Assembly: GCA_003584895.1 (NCBI GenBank)
Contig: QVQF01000165.1
Span: 1-44,527, forward strand
Reading direction: 5' to 3'
Length of the DNA stretch: 44,527 nt
Source: Methylococcales bacterium
GTDB taxonomy: Bacteria > Pseudomonadota > Gammaproteobacteria > Methylococcales > Methylomonadaceae
The notes beneath the pieces are model-generated. The model saw nothing but the letters and a program-made list of their open reading frames with translations, made no database searches and had not been told where the DNA came from. How positions within the stretch are numbered: position 1 is the first letter of the stretch; each line of letters starts with the position of its first letter. The translations under genes were made by a program, and so were the position numbers. Shown one piece after another: positions 7,828 through 18,534 of this stretch.

Positions 7828-8655
7828 CTATAATGGATATGGGCTCAAACGGATACCGAACTTTTCATATAAGTCATGGACTTTAGGGCTTTGTAATAAC
7901 GCCAACTCACCCTCCCAATCATGATAAGCCAATAGTCGAGTATCTGAAATTTCAGTGGAGCTAAAGTGTCCAGGATGACACATGAGCTCATAGCTTTGCC
8001 CCGGTTTTAATTTTGAAAAAATCGTTGTTAAATAATCGTAGTCCAGCTTCCCACTACGACTTAAGCCTAAAAATAACGGCTTCTTTATCTTATGATGCCG
8101 TTGATTAATAAGATGCATAGTTTGCATCAAGCTATTACGAATGAGTGCCGACATGCCAAAAGGTGCAAACCATTCAGCTTGCGTCAAACGTACATGCTTA
8201 ATGCCATAATCATATGCTAGCTCTAACACTAATGGAAACAATACCGGCAACATGTGAATATGTTCATGAGAATTTAAAAAGCGCAATTTCTGTGATTGAC
8301 AGGTTTCTATCTGCGCTCGCCATTCTGATTTAACATCAGCAAGACTTATTTTCCCTGTCAACAAAAGTCTACTCATAACATAAGCATTAGGAAACTGGCC
8401 TTGCCAATTCTCTAATTTTACCGCCATAACTTCTGTTAAAGGCCGTCCGCAAGTCAAATTCAAATGAACGCCCACATCTAATTTTTCTATACCATTAAGC
8501 CATTGCAACTGTGTCGCTATATCGGGGCTGTTCGCCAGAATTCCCGTTGCCGTTAACGCTCCAGATTTTGCCGCCTCTAGGATTCCTTTGCTGACACAAG
8601 GGTAATAGCCATAGTCATCGGCATTAATAATCAGATCGATAGTCGCCTTAGCCAT
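7828..8655 (-). CDS. ChbG/HpnK (YdjC) family carbohydrate deacetylase
   Basis: A 275-residue protein that opens with INADDYG, the metal-binding Asp-Asp motif of the YdjC/ChbG family, and carries later His motifs (HLNLTCGRP, NSHEHIHMLP, CHPGH). The family removes acyl groups from amino sugars such as diacetylchitobiose, or is linked to hopanoid pathways (HpnK). Here the partners are a lipid-sugar transferase and an ArnT-like enzyme, so deacetylation or deformylation of a lipid-linked amino sugar is the more likely job. This is inferred by analogy with ArnD, which belongs to a different fold family. The start codon shares one base with the stop of the preceding gene (TAATG), so translation is probably coupled. 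Confidence 0.86.
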   Translation of the reverse strand: MAKATIDLIINADDYGYYPCVSKGILEAAKSGALTATGILANSPDIATQLQWLNGIEKLDVGVHLNLTCGRPLTEVMAVKLENWQGQFPNAYVMSRLLLTGKISLADVKSEWRAQIETCQSQKLRFLNSHEHIHMLPVLFPLVLELAYDYGIKHVRLTQAEWFAPFGMSALIRNSLMQTMHLINQRHHKIKKPLFLGLSRSGKLDYDYLTTIFSKLKPGQSYELMCHPGHFSSTEISDTRLLAYHDWEGELALLQSPKVHDLYEKFGIRLSPYPL

Positions 8656-10478
8656 TATTTTGTCTGTGCTTGAAACAAGGTAAATAACAGATAGTGCTTA
8701 ATTGGACTGAGGCGCCGTTGAAGCTCTTCGGGCACGGCATTCATTTGCTCATTATCAATCACATAAAAATCATGATTAGTCTCAGTCAACCTAGCTTGCA
8801 ATTCAGCAATGCCCGTCACTAATACCGCCTGACCTTGCTTATAAAACTGTGCGGAATAAGGTCTTTGATTGAAATATATCAACTGCTCGTCAGCCAAAGC
8901 CCGCTGTTGATAGGCTTCTACTATGGGCTTTTGTGATCTAAAGAAATCGGCGTTAGGATAATGATAGGTCGCCACCAAACCAAAAAAGCCCAAAGGCACA
9001 CACAATGCCAATGCGGTTCTATACTTAGATCGGAGAGGAAACCATTCAGCCAGCAGCAAAGCAAAACCTGGCAATCCTGGCAACGGATAAGTCCAGATAA
9101 TATTAGCCGAAAAAGTAAAAAACAGCAGCGGAGCGGTCATCCAAAGCAAACAATATAAGCGCCAGCCATCACTCGACTTTAATAATTCTAACGGCTTTTT
9201 TTGTAAAATGGCGGTGATAACTGCTTTCAGAAACAGTAATGACCAAGGAAATGCAGCTCCCAGCCAATATAACCAAATTTTTCCTCGCGGTTGTGCATGG
9301 CCATTACCATAGAGATCACCTTCCCAACCACTTTCAGTAAATCGCTTCCAATGCTCACCTACTAAAAAATATTCTAGAAATCCAGGAGTCTTATGTTCGG
9401 CTATTAAAAACCAAGGCACACTGATCACTAACATTAATAACGTGCCCTTGATCCAAGGCATTCGTTGCCAGACGCGTTTCCATTCGCCGGTTATTAATGT
9501 CCATAAGCCTAAACTAATTCCTGAAAGCACAATCGCTATTGGTCCTTTCGCCAGCAAACCAATACTTAAGCCTATAAAGAACATATACCCCCAGTAAGCC
9601 TTGCTGTCTTCGCGCAACGCCAGCCAAAATGAGGCAATTGCCAAGGCGATGCCAAAACTCATGCAAACATCCATCGCGACCGTGCCAGACATCACAAAAA
9701 ATGATACTGTACTAGCAAGTATGATGGTTGCGGTACTTGCGTATTCCTCGCCACGCTGGACTTTAGCCAGATGATAAATAACCCAGATAACGCCCAAGCT
9801 TAATAAGAATGAAGGTAGTCGTGCAGAAAAATCGTTAATGCCGCCCAGCCATAAACTTGAGGCCGTTAACCATACCGTCATAGGGGGCTTGCCCCAAAAA
9901 GGCACGCCATAATCAATCAAGGGTGTGACCCAGTTTCCGGTTTCCAACATTTTTCGGCCCATTTCCGCATAGCGAGATTCGGAAGGGTCATACAAAGGAT
10001 AAAGGCCTAATGAGATGGCTCTTACTAGTAATAAAGTCGCAAACAAACCAACGCCACTAAGCAGCTTCTTTAGCATTGATTTAGGTTTATCATCAACCGT
10101 ATTTCCCGAAATATCCATTTGAAATGTCCATAAACTATTAGCAAAAAAATTCCAAATTAAAACCACGCCAGTGGTTACAATCTGCGCATAAAAATAATAT
10201 AAATGTTGCGTCAATATAGCCATCATCGCTAAGTTTAAGGCAAAGCCTAAACTAGCAATCAGCACAAACCTGGGTAACGTCTGCCTATGTGACTGTTGAC
10301 TATTAAAGGTTAACTTATAATTTAAAACATAATTAACGATTAAGCCCGCTAACGCTCCCCAACCGGAAGCAACTACCGGATTAAAACTATAAAACTCAAC
10401 TAAACCATATAATATCGAATAATGCGCCAAAGTTCCTGCGACGCCAACAAGAGCAAAACTCATAAATTTGAGAAACAC
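8655..10478 (-). CDS. GtrA domain fused to an ArnT/PMT-type (GT-C) glycosyltransferase
   Basis: A 607-residue polytopic membrane protein made of two usually separate parts. Residues 4-120 form a four-segment GtrA-like domain (FALVGVAGTLAHY at 8-20, ending NFFANSLWTF), thought to help translocate lipid-linked sugars. Residues about 140-607 are an ArnT/dolichyl-mannosyltransferase-like GT-C enzyme: the first periplasmic loop has DPSESRYAEMG with the catalytic-type acids Asp164 and Glu167, then GKPPMTVWL, followed by about ten hydrophobic segments. ArnT-type enzymes transfer a sugar from undecaprenyl phosphate to lipid A or another periplasmic acceptor. It heads the operon with the deacetylase and GT2 enzyme, so the fusion would couple flipping and transfer. 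No frameshift is needed at the junction. Confidence 0.88.
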   Translation of the reverse strand: MFLKFMSFALVGVAGTLAHYSILYGLVEFYSFNPVVASGWGALAGLIVNYVLNYKLTFNSQQSHRQTLPRFVLIASLGFALNLAMMAILTQHLYYFYAQIVTTGVVLIWNFFANSLWTFQMDISGNTVDDKPKSMLKKLLSGVGLFATLLLVRAISLGLYPLYDPSESRYAEMGRKMLETGNWVTPLIDYGVPFWGKPPMTVWLTASSLWLGGINDFSARLPSFLLSLGVIWVIYHLAKVQRGEEYASTATIILASTVSFFVMSGTVAMDVCMSFGIALAIASFWLALREDSKAYWGYMFFIGLSIGLLAKGPIAIVLSGISLGLWTLITGEWKRVWQRMPWIKGTLLMLVISVPWFLIAEHKTPGFLEYFLVGEHWKRFTESGWEGDLYGNGHAQPRGKIWLYWLGAAFPWSLLFLKAVITAILQKKPLELLKSSDGWRLYCLLWMTAPLLFFTFSANIIWTYPLPGLPGFALLLAEWFPLRSKYRTALALCVPLGFFGLVATYHYPNADFFRSQKPIVEAYQQRALADEQLIYFNQRPYSAQFYKQGQAVLVTGIAELQARLTETNHDFYVIDNEQMNAVPEELQRRLSPIKHYLLFTLFQAQTK

Positions 10479-11798
<1,320 letters not shown>

Positions 11799-11840
11799 CT
11801 TCTAACAAATTAACAATATCGTTCATTAATTACCAGCTTG

Positions 11841-11901
11841 ATAACGACAAACTTATTGGTTAATCCTCTTTCCAAGGATACTGATATTAATTTGTCGTTA
11901 T
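11841..11901. terminator. inverted repeat between convergent argB and yggT, possible terminator
   Basis: Perfect 11-base arms ATAACGACAAA (11841-11851) and TTTGTCGTTAT (11891-11901) surround a 39-base interior that itself holds ATCCT/AGGAT around CTTTCCA. No strong T-run follows, so it may instead be a binding site or a fold-back remnant. Confidence 0.4.
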
Positions 11902-11992
11902 ACACACTTAAGCTTAGCCTTAGAATAGAGGCTTGCTAAATTCCTTACTAGCCAGCGATACATTCCTATACATCATTGAGACGCCAATCTAA

Positions 11993-12568
11993 TTAACCTA
12001 TCATGCTCGACAACTCATGTAGAGGCGGCAATACAACCATCTTGGCCATTTGTAACAATAACAAAGCGGCTAACGGTGATAAATCTATACCACCTAAATT
12101 AGGAATCATTTTGCGACAAAGATTCAGTATGGGATTAGACAATGCTTCTACAATAGAAGCTGCCGCATAAAAAGCGCCTGGATTCACCCAACTTAATACA
12201 GCTCTAGCAAATACCGAAAACACTAAGACGTTGAGCAGCAAGGAAATCAGCTGGGTCATTGATAATATAGCTAAGGCGCCAATATTGATGTTCACACCTT
12301 TGAGCAGCAATATGGAAAAATCAGCCGCCATTTGCAAACTTAACATCAGCACCAGTGAAGAACTGTCTATTTTGCCTATAGAGGGCACAAATCGACGCAT
12401 AATCCTTAAAGGAGGATGTGTTATCTTAACCAGAAACTGAGAAATGGGATTGTAAAAATCAGCCCCGCACCACTGCAATAAAAAGCGTAATAAAACCGCC
12501 ATAATATAAAGTGAACATAAGGTGTCGATTAAAAAAATAATGGGATCTGTCATATAAGTTGCGCCCAT
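11993..12568 (-). CDS. yggT: YggT family membrane protein
   Basis: A 191-residue protein made of two YGGT repeats, each with hydrophobic segments and a conserved pattern of the type LLRFLLQWCGADFYNPISQF ... ITHPPLRIMRRFVP (first repeat) and RAVLSWVNPG ... NPILNLCRKMIP (second repeat). It is an inner-membrane protein linked in the literature to osmotic protection and, in other bacteria and plastids, to division or haem-protein assembly; its precise role is not settled. It shares one base with the proC stop (TAATG), the usual proC-yggT arrangement, although the yggS gene often found with them is absent. An alternative ATG at 12553 would shorten it by five residues. Confidence 0.92.
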   Translation of the reverse strand: MGATYMTDPIIFLIDTLCSLYIMAVLLRFLLQWCGADFYNPISQFLVKITHPPLRIMRRFVPSIGKIDSSSLVLMLSLQMAADFSILLLKGVNINIGALAILSMTQLISLLLNVLVFSVFARAVLSWVNPGAFYAAASIVEALSNPILNLCRKMIPNLGGIDLSPLAALLLLQMAKMVVLPPLHELSSMIG

Positions 12569-13395
12569 TAGTTTTGCTCCGATGGCTTAGACATTTCAAT
12601 AGAGCGGTCTCTGGCAGCATGTAATGCTTTTGAGACTAGCTCAGTAAAGCCACCTTGTTCAAAGGTATTAATGGCTTGTTGCGTAGTACCACCCGGTGAA
12701 GTGACACGCTTACGTAATTGTTCAGGTGATTCAGAGGATTCCAGTGCAATTTTGGCTGCACCTAAAGCGGTTTGCTGTACTAATAACCTTGCCGTTTCTT
12801 CCGTTAAACCTAATTCTAATGCGGCCTTTTCCATAGCCTCCATGAGTAAAAAATAATAAGCGGGGCCACTACCCGATACCGCAGTCACTGCATCCAATTC
12901 GCTTTCTTCTTTCACCCACAAAGCGATACCTACAGAACGCATAATGTTTTCAGCTAGACTGCGCTGTTCGGCATTAACCGTAATATTAGCATGTAGTGCT
13001 GTAGCGCCGGTTAGCACTAAAGCGGGGGTATTGGGCATACAGCGAACAATAGCCGTATCAGTACCTAACCATTCGCTTAAGCTTTGCTGACTAATGCCTG
13101 CGGCAATAGACACAACCAATGATTTTTTTTCCTTAATAACAGCAGCGGCAGCTTTTGCTACATCACTCAATGTTTGCGGCTTAACGGCCAGTACGACCAC
13201 ATCAACTTCGCTAATAACTTTATCATTGCTAGCCGAGGTATTAACCTTAAGATTTTGAGCCAAGGCGTGCAGCGTATCTGGATTAATATCAGAGACCCAA
13301 AGATGCTCTGGAGAATGGCCGCTGGCAATTAATCCGCTAATCAGACTAGATGCCATATTACCGCCACCGATAAAACCAATTTTTTGTGTTTTCAT
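12568..13395 (-). CDS. proC: pyrroline-5-carboxylate reductase
   Basis: ProC reduces 1-pyrroline-5-carboxylate to proline with NAD(P)H, the last step of proline synthesis. The 275-residue protein begins with the Rossmann motif IGFIGGGNMASSLISGL, continues with VVLAVKPQ and RCMPNTPALV, and has the C-terminal signature VSGSGPAYYFLLMEAM and KRVTSPGGTTQQAI. It is the promoter-proximal gene of the proC-yggT pair, and 81 bases separate it from the divergent radical SAM gene. Confidence 0.96.
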   Translation of the reverse strand: MKTQKIGFIGGGNMASSLISGLIASGHSPEHLWVSDINPDTLHALAQNLKVNTSASNDKVISEVDVVVLAVKPQTLSDVAKAAAAVIKEKKSLVVSIAAGISQQSLSEWLGTDTAIVRCMPNTPALVLTGATALHANITVNAEQRSLAENIMRSVGIALWVKEESELDAVTAVSGSGPAYYFLLMEAMEKAALELGLTEETARLLVQQTALGAAKIALESSESPEQLRKRVTSPGGTTQQAINTFEQGGFTELVSKALHAARDRSIEMSKPSEQN

Positions 13396-13476
13396 GTTTG
13401 CTATATGTAGGTGATGTTAAAAGTATTTTACCCTATATGAGGGCTGCGCAAACAATCACAAGACTTTTCCTATAAA

Positions 13477-14511
13477 ATGTCTATTAAAGATACAGATAAC
13501 AGCGACAAACTCAGACTCATGATTGAAACTATTTATATAGAAGAAGCTATTTTACAGCATCCGCGAGTCTTGGATATTGTCAGCCGATTTCCACGCGCCA
13601 GAACTATTACATGTGGTCGCTATGGCGAAGTTTTCAACCCTAAAGCCCAGAACTTTCGCTTACAAAAACAAAACCCTGCCTTAATACTCGCTGAAAAGTA
13701 TAAACATTTTACGATGGAAACACCTAGCGGTTATGGCATAGGTGCACAAAGAAATTATTATTTCTCTCACATGCTCAATTGTTTGTACGATTGCCGCTAC
13801 TGCTTTTTACAAGGCATGTATCAATCTGCTCATTATGTACTGTTCGTCAATTATGAAGACTTTCAAATCGATATCAAACAGCGCTGCGCGGCTACACCCG
13901 ATGAAGCGGTGCATTTTTTCTCTGGCTATGATTGCGATAGCCTAGCCTTAGAACCCGTCAGTTCATTCGCCCAGCAATTTATACCGTTCTTTGAACAGAT
14001 ACCCAATGCTTGGTTAGAATTAAGAACTAAAAGCACGCAAATCCGCAGTTTATTAAATCGCGAAGCTTTTGAGCGCTGCATTATCGCTTTCAGTCTGAAT
14101 CCTGATGAAGTCGCTAAAAAAGTGGAGGACAAAGCCCCGACACTGGAGCGTCGCCTTGATGCCTTAAGTAAACTACAACAACAGGGCTGGCCCATTGGTC
14201 TACGTTTTGATCCGATGATCTATCAAGTTGATTACCAGCAGCAGTATAGGCGTTTGTTTGAGCAGGTATTTGCCATCATTAATCCTGAGCAATTACATTC
14301 TGTCAGCCTAGGCGCTTTCAGACTACCGGAAAGCTTCTTTAAAAAGTTACAAAAACTCTATCCTGAGGAAAAGCTATTTGCAGGTCCATTAGAAAGTAAC
14401 CTAGGCATGGTCTCTTACCGACAAGCCTTAGAGCAAGAAATGACCGAATACTGCACTGAACAACTATTAAGCTTTATACCTAAGGACAAATTCTTTCCAT
14501 GCACACTTTAA
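13477..14511 (+). CDS. spore-photoproduct-lyase-like radical SAM protein
   Basis: A 344-residue protein of the SplB-like radical SAM family (COG1533-type). The iron-sulfur motif CLYDCRYC gives Cys102, Cys106 and Cys109 (the CxxxCxxC spacing), preceded by the family-typical KGxF-like and NYYFSHMLN stretch. True SplB repairs spore photoproduct in Firmicutes; nothing else here suggests spores, and the substrate of the proteobacterial relatives is uncertain. Its last 13 bases overlap the start of an SDR gene, so the two are translated together and may act on related substrates. The start could be ATG 13477 or ATG 13519; neither has a clear ribosome site. Confidence 0.82.
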   Translation: MSIKDTDNSDKLRLMIETIYIEEAILQHPRVLDIVSRFPRARTITCGRYGEVFNPKAQNFRLQKQNPALILAEKYKHFTMETPSGYGIGAQRNYYFSHMLNCLYDCRYCFLQGMYQSAHYVLFVNYEDFQIDIKQRCAATPDEAVHFFSGYDCDSLALEPVSSFAQQFIPFFEQIPNAWLELRTKSTQIRSLLNREAFERCIIAFSLNPDEVAKKVEDKAPTLERRLDALSKLQQQGWPIGLRFDPMIYQVDYQQQYRRLFEQVFAIINPEQLHSVSLGAFRLPESFFKKLQKLYPEEKLFAGPLESNLGMVSYRQALEQEMTEYCTEQLLSFIPKDKFFPCTL

Positions 14512-15221
14512 AACGGACTGTTCTAGTCACGGGCGCTAGTTCTGGCATAGGCAGAGCCATTGCTCAACATTTATTACAGCTAGGTCATACCGTGATTGGT
14601 ATCTCCCGCGATTGTAGCCAATTCGCTCAGGGCATTGCTAACTTTAGTGCGCTAGAGCTAGATTTAAGCCAGCTAAAAGATATTCCGCAAAAAATACGTG
14701 AACTACAAAAAACCTGCCCAGAACTTGATGCTGTGGTGTTTTCAGCAGGCATAGGTCAATTTGGTTCGCTAGAAGAGTTTTCTTATCCTCAGATTGAAGC
14801 CCTCATTAATCTCAACTTTACTAGCCAAGTATTTCTAAGCAAAGCCTTGTTACCGAATTTAAAACGTAAAGCTCACAGTGATTTAATTTATATCGGCTCC
14901 GAAGCGGCGCTAAAAGGCAGCCGTAAAGGTGCTATTTATTGCGCCAGTAAGTTTGCCTTAAGGGGATTTACCCAAGCACTACGTGAGGAATCAGCCAATA
15001 GTAACGTACGTGTTTGTTTAATTAATCCAGGCATGGTTAAAACTAACTTTTTCAAAGATCTTAATTTTGAGCCCGGTGATCATGAAAACCAATCCATTTT
15101 ACCAGAGGATGTAGCCGCCACTGTAGCCTATGTACTCAGTTCACGAGCGCAGATAGTCATTGATGAAATCAATCTAAGTCCTTTAAATAAGGTTATCAAA
15201 TTTAAAAAGACTGACAGCTAA
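14499..15221 (+). CDS. short-chain dehydrogenase/reductase (SDR)
   Basis: A 240-residue classical SDR. The cofactor motif TGASSGIG is at 11-18, an NAG-like SAGIGQFG follows at about 82-89, and the catalytic set is Ser134, Tyr147 and Lys151 (in YCASK). Residue Arg37 after the second strand (ISRD) hints at NADP(H) preference. The substrate is unknown. It overlaps the SplB-like gene upstream by 13 bases and faces the response regulator gene, with only seven bases between the two stop codons. Confidence 0.88.
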   Translation: MHTLKRTVLVTGASSGIGRAIAQHLLQLGHTVIGISRDCSQFAQGIANFSALELDLSQLKDIPQKIRELQKTCPELDAVVFSAGIGQFGSLEEFSYPQIEALINLNFTSQVFLSKALLPNLKRKAHSDLIYIGSEAALKGSRKGAIYCASKFALRGFTQALREESANSNVRVCLINPGMVKTNFFKDLNFEPGDHENQSILPEDVAATVAYVLSSRAQIVIDEINLSPLNKVIKFKKTDS

Positions 15222-15228
15222 CATTGTT

Positions 15229-16641
15229 TTATTCCACCGTCTTAAGGTGATATTTACGAACCCTATAACGTAGCGTTTCTCTAGTTGCTCCTAAGGCTCT
15301 GGCGGCGGCTGTTAAATTATTATTGGCGCGCTCTAAAGCCGTTTTAATAATAAACTTATCCATATCATCCAAGGCCATATTGCCATCTAAAGGCAAATAA
15401 ATACCACCTTCACTAACTTCCGCCTGAGCCATATCTATCGTATCTATTAAGCCAATGGAACTATGCAAGCCGGGCAATTGCAACCATTGCCCCGGGAATA
15501 TCGGACCATCAGCAAATAATACACAACGCTCAATCACATTACGTAATTCCCTGACATTACCTGGCCAGTGATGCGCTTTAAGCTTATTCCAGACCTCTAA
15601 AGGAATATCCTTAACCTGCCGACCCGCTTTAGCATTATATTCAGCTACAAATAAGGGCACTAGCTCATCTAAATCTTCAACCGCTTCCCGTAAGGGAGGC
15701 AAAATAACTTTAAATACGCTCAACCGATGATACAAATCAGTCCTGAAACTACCATCTTGAGACATCTGTTCCAGATCACGATTACTGGCGGCAACAATCT
15801 GCACATCGACACTAATTTCTTTTTCCCCACCCAAGCGCCTTACTTTATGATCTTCAATAGCTTTTAGCAATTTAGCCTGTAAATCCAGAGGCATTTCACC
15901 AATTTCATCCATGAACAAAGTACCGCCATCAGCTTGCTCTAATAAGCCACGATGACGACCTGAAGCGCCCGTAAAGGCACCGGACTCATGACCGAACAAC
16001 TCTGACTCCAATATTTCTCTAGGCAAAGCCGCGCAGTTCACTTCTATCATTGGCTGTTGTGCACGCGATCCACCGTAATGTAAAATGCGCGCCGCCAATC
16101 CTTTACCCGTTCCACTTTCGCCGCCTATAATTAAGGCGCTAAACGGTACTTGAGTCAGTTTCGCCAATAACTGTCGTATTTCTTGAGCTTGTTGGCTATG
16201 CCCTACGTAAGCTTCAGGGGAATAGCGTCGATAACTTTGCTTAGTTTGATCAATAACACGCCGCTGTATTGAAGCACTGCGTGCAGCACTAGCAACAACT
16301 AAATCTAAGCGCTCCAAATCACAAGGCTTTTCTAAAAAATCATAAGCGCCCAAACGTAAGGCTCTTACTGAATCAGGCACGCTGCCATAACCGGTTAGAA
16401 ACAACCATTCGGCATAATTAACGTGAGGTTTGACCTCCTCCATAAAATCCAGAGCATTGCCATCTGGCAAATTCATATCTGATAATATAAGCAAAGGCTC
16501 GATGCGCATATTAAGTAATAAAGTTTTGGCGGTAGCCAAACTATCCGCTAAAACTACTTCCCAACCCAACGTACGATAATGGCGAGACAACTCTGTGCCC
16601 AGTAACTTTTCATCTTCAATGATGAGTAATGTTTCTATCAT
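15229..16641 (-). CDS. sigma-54-dependent response regulator (NtrC type)
   Basis: A 470-residue activator. Receiver domain 1-120: acidic pocket Glu9/Asp10, phospho-acceptor Asp55, conserved Lys105. AAA+ domain about 140-375: Walker A GGESGTGK (173-180), the sigma-54 contact loop GAFTGA (221-226), Walker B LFMDEIGE (242-249). A Fis-type helix-turn-helix forms the C-terminus ([23 protein letters not shown]). All parts are intact, so it should open sigma-54 promoters when phosphorylated. Its partner kinase lies two bases upstream. The closest candidate target is the divergently placed dabA, which has a sigma-54-like element ahead of it. Confidence 0.94.
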   Translation of the reverse strand: MIETLLIIEDEKLLGTELSRHYRTLGWEVVLADSLATAKTLLLNMRIEPLLILSDMNLPDGNALDFMEEVKPHVNYAEWLFLTGYGSVPDSVRALRLGAYDFLEKPCDLERLDLVVASAARSASIQRRVIDQTKQSYRRYSPEAYVGHSQQAQEIRQLLAKLTQVPFSALIIGGESGTGKGLAARILHYGGSRAQQPMIEVNCAALPREILESELFGHESGAFTGASGRHRGLLEQADGGTLFMDEIGEMPLDLQAKLLKAIEDHKVRRLGGEKEISVDVQIVAASNRDLEQMSQDGSFRTDLYHRLSVFKVILPPLREAVEDLDELVPLFVAEYNAKAGRQVKDIPLEVWNKLKAHHWPGNVRELRNVIERCVLFADGPIFPGQWLQLPGLHSSIGLIDTIDMAQAEVSEGGIYLPLDGNMALDDMDKFIIKTALERANNNLTAAARALGATRETLRYRVRKYHLKTVE

Positions 16642-16643
16642 AC

Positions 16644-18092
16644 CTATTCCTTAACGAGACATTCTTTGGGTAAAAATACCATAACACAAGCGCCATGAGG
16701 CTCTTGATTACTTAACTTAATTGATCCGCCGCAGTCTTTAACAAAACGCTGCACCATCGCCAAACCTAATCCAGTGCCTCGAGCACGACTAGTTCGGAAT
16801 GGACGTATTCCGTAACTAAGCATATCTTGAGAAAACCCATGGCCATTGTCATAGACCTCAATACGCAAACCTTGAGTTGAACTACTCAACTTAATACAAA
16901 TTGCACCCAAGCCATTATCCAAAGCATCTGCTGCATTTAGAATTAAATTTAATAAGGCCTGACGAACGCCACTCTGAGGTAAATGTACCATTAAGCGTTC
17001 AGGTGTCAGACAAGTCAACGTAATGGTTTCAACAAGCTGATAACGAGTCAGCGTTAATAAATCGTCTATCAAATTTACCATATCAAAATGAGTGGCTATT
17101 TCAGGAGTGTGCTTACTTTGATTAAGCATATCATTCAGTAATCTAGCTAGGCGCTTCAACTCATCACTAATTAAATCCATGCGTTCGCATTGACTAACAT
17201 CATTAATTTCGCGGCGTAGATTATTAAAAGCCATTTGTATACCCGCTAACGGGTTACGTATCTCATGAGCTAATTCTGCCGCCACCTCACCAATAGCTGC
17301 CAAACGCTCTGCTCTGGCCAAACTATTTTGTTGATCTAATAGTGCTTGAGTAGCCAATCTAACTTCGCGCTGTAAAGACTGTGCATACAATCGCTTCGCT
17401 TCTTCAAGTTCAGCCAGATGAATGACCATTTCGTTGTAGCTATTAAAAACCGGAACCAATAAGGTATCCAAATGATGAGTGGTAATCGGCGTGTAGTTTT
17501 CATCAGTTAATCGTTCTAACAACTGCCTAAGGTCATTTAAGGGGTATAAGATACGCCGGTATAAAAACAACAGCGCCCCTAATAAAATTAGGGTAAAGGT
17601 AATGGAAGCGATATATAACTCAGTTTGCGTATCTAAATTGATATCTTCTAATAAGGTTTCTCGGCGCAAACCTTCTTCATATCGCATTTTGCTCATCACA
17701 TCCAGCGCCTGCTTTAAATGCGCATTTCTCTCAGCTCTATCTAGGCGATCTATATCAGTAAGCAACAGACCTACTTTTTCTATTTCAGCAAGGTTTTCTG
17801 GCGGAGACAAATAGCGACTATCGGCCATTAACATCTTCATTTCAACTAATGCTTTAGCTAAGTCAGTAGGTTGAGATTGAGGCACAGTTTCTGTCACGTA
17901 GTCCATCAATGACTGCTGTAAATTGGCCGATACATTTTGTATACGATGTGAATAATTCACATACGATACAACCGTTTCAAAATGATGCAAGTTTCGCCAT
18001 ATCATGCCTCCCAATATCGCTAGCGCCAGCAATAACAGTCCCAAGAACGACAGCGCGCGTAATTTTGCAGGGTGGTAAAAAATAGTATTCAT
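16644..18092 (-). CDS. membrane sensor histidine kinase
   Basis: A 482-residue kinase with two membrane segments (about 13-33 and 158-178) framing a periplasmic helical sensor region of about 125 residues, then a HAMP-like linker. The phospho-acceptor is His276 in ELAHEIRNP. The catalytic domain has the N box (LNLILNAADAL), G1 DNGHGF and G2 GTGLGLAMV. The ligand is not evident from sequence. It is the first gene of a two-gene operon with the sigma-54 response regulator, and it is divergent from dabA across a 442-base spacer. Confidence 0.93.
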   Translation of the reverse strand: MNTIFYHPAKLRALSFLGLLLLALAILGGMIWRNLHHFETVVSYVNYSHRIQNVSANLQQSLMDYVTETVPQSQPTDLAKALVEMKMLMADSRYLSPPENLAEIEKVGLLLTDIDRLDRAERNAHLKQALDVMSKMRYEEGLRRETLLEDINLDTQTELYIASITFTLILLGALLFLYRRILYPLNDLRQLLERLTDENYTPITTHHLDTLLVPVFNSYNEMVIHLAELEEAKRLYAQSLQREVRLATQALLDQQNSLARAERLAAIGEVAAELAHEIRNPLAGIQMAFNNLRREINDVSQCERMDLISDELKRLARLLNDMLNQSKHTPEIATHFDMVNLIDDLLTLTRYQLVETITLTCLTPERLMVHLPQSGVRQALLNLILNAADALDNGLGAICIKLSSSTQGLRIEVYDNGHGFSQDMLSYGIRPFRTSRARGTGLGLAMVQRFVKDCGGSIKLSNQEPHGACVMVFLPKECLVKE

Positions 18093-18245
18093 GGCGTTTC
18101 AAATATTATTAACGTGAACTTAAGCAGAGATAAGAATAAATAAAGCAACAACCGTGCCTTCCAAGCCTAAAAAACTAAGACCTACTCTTTATTTTAGATA
18201 AACAAGGCGCTACCGGCGATAATCTGCACTTTATAAACTATATAT

Positions 18246-18267
18246 CTAGCATTATCCATTTTGCTAG
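18246..18267. promoter_or_regulatory. dyad upstream of dabA, possible activator site
   Basis: A perfect dyad CTAGCA - 10 bases - TGCTAG (18246-18251, 18262-18267), with a further CTAGC at 18282-18286. It lies about 250 bases ahead of the expected dabA start site, a normal distance for a sigma-54 enhancer. The remaining part of 18093-18534 is A/T-rich and shows no gene. Assignment to the adjacent response regulator is a guess. Confidence 0.3.
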
Positions 18268-18486
18268 GTCACCATCTTAAACTAGCTTTGTAAAAATAGG
18301 GGCATTTAAACCAACATCTTAGGTTTATTTAAACTAAATCTTTAGAGTATGCAACTAACATTGATCAAACTTAATCATACTAGCTATAAATACGATGCCC
18401 AGTATTTTTATATATCTATATTAAATCAATTAGTTATAAAAAATCTTTTATCATAATTCATAACTTATTCTCTGCCGTTAATGTTC

Positions 18487-18502
18487 TGGCGCAGTTCATG
18501 CT
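18487..18502 (+). promoter_or_regulatory. candidate sigma-54 (-24/-12) promoter of dabA
   Basis: TGGCGCAGTTCATGCT: GG (18488-18489) and GC (18500-18501) are separated by exactly 10 bases, as sigma-54 requires, with TGGC and TGC matching the consensus TGGCACG-N4-TTGCW. The start site would fall near 18513, about 22 bases before the ATG. A sigma-54 activator is encoded next door. The match is imperfect, so chance is possible. Confidence 0.42.
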
Positions 18503-18534
18503 TTAAAATCAATAATGATCTTTAAAATAAAACA

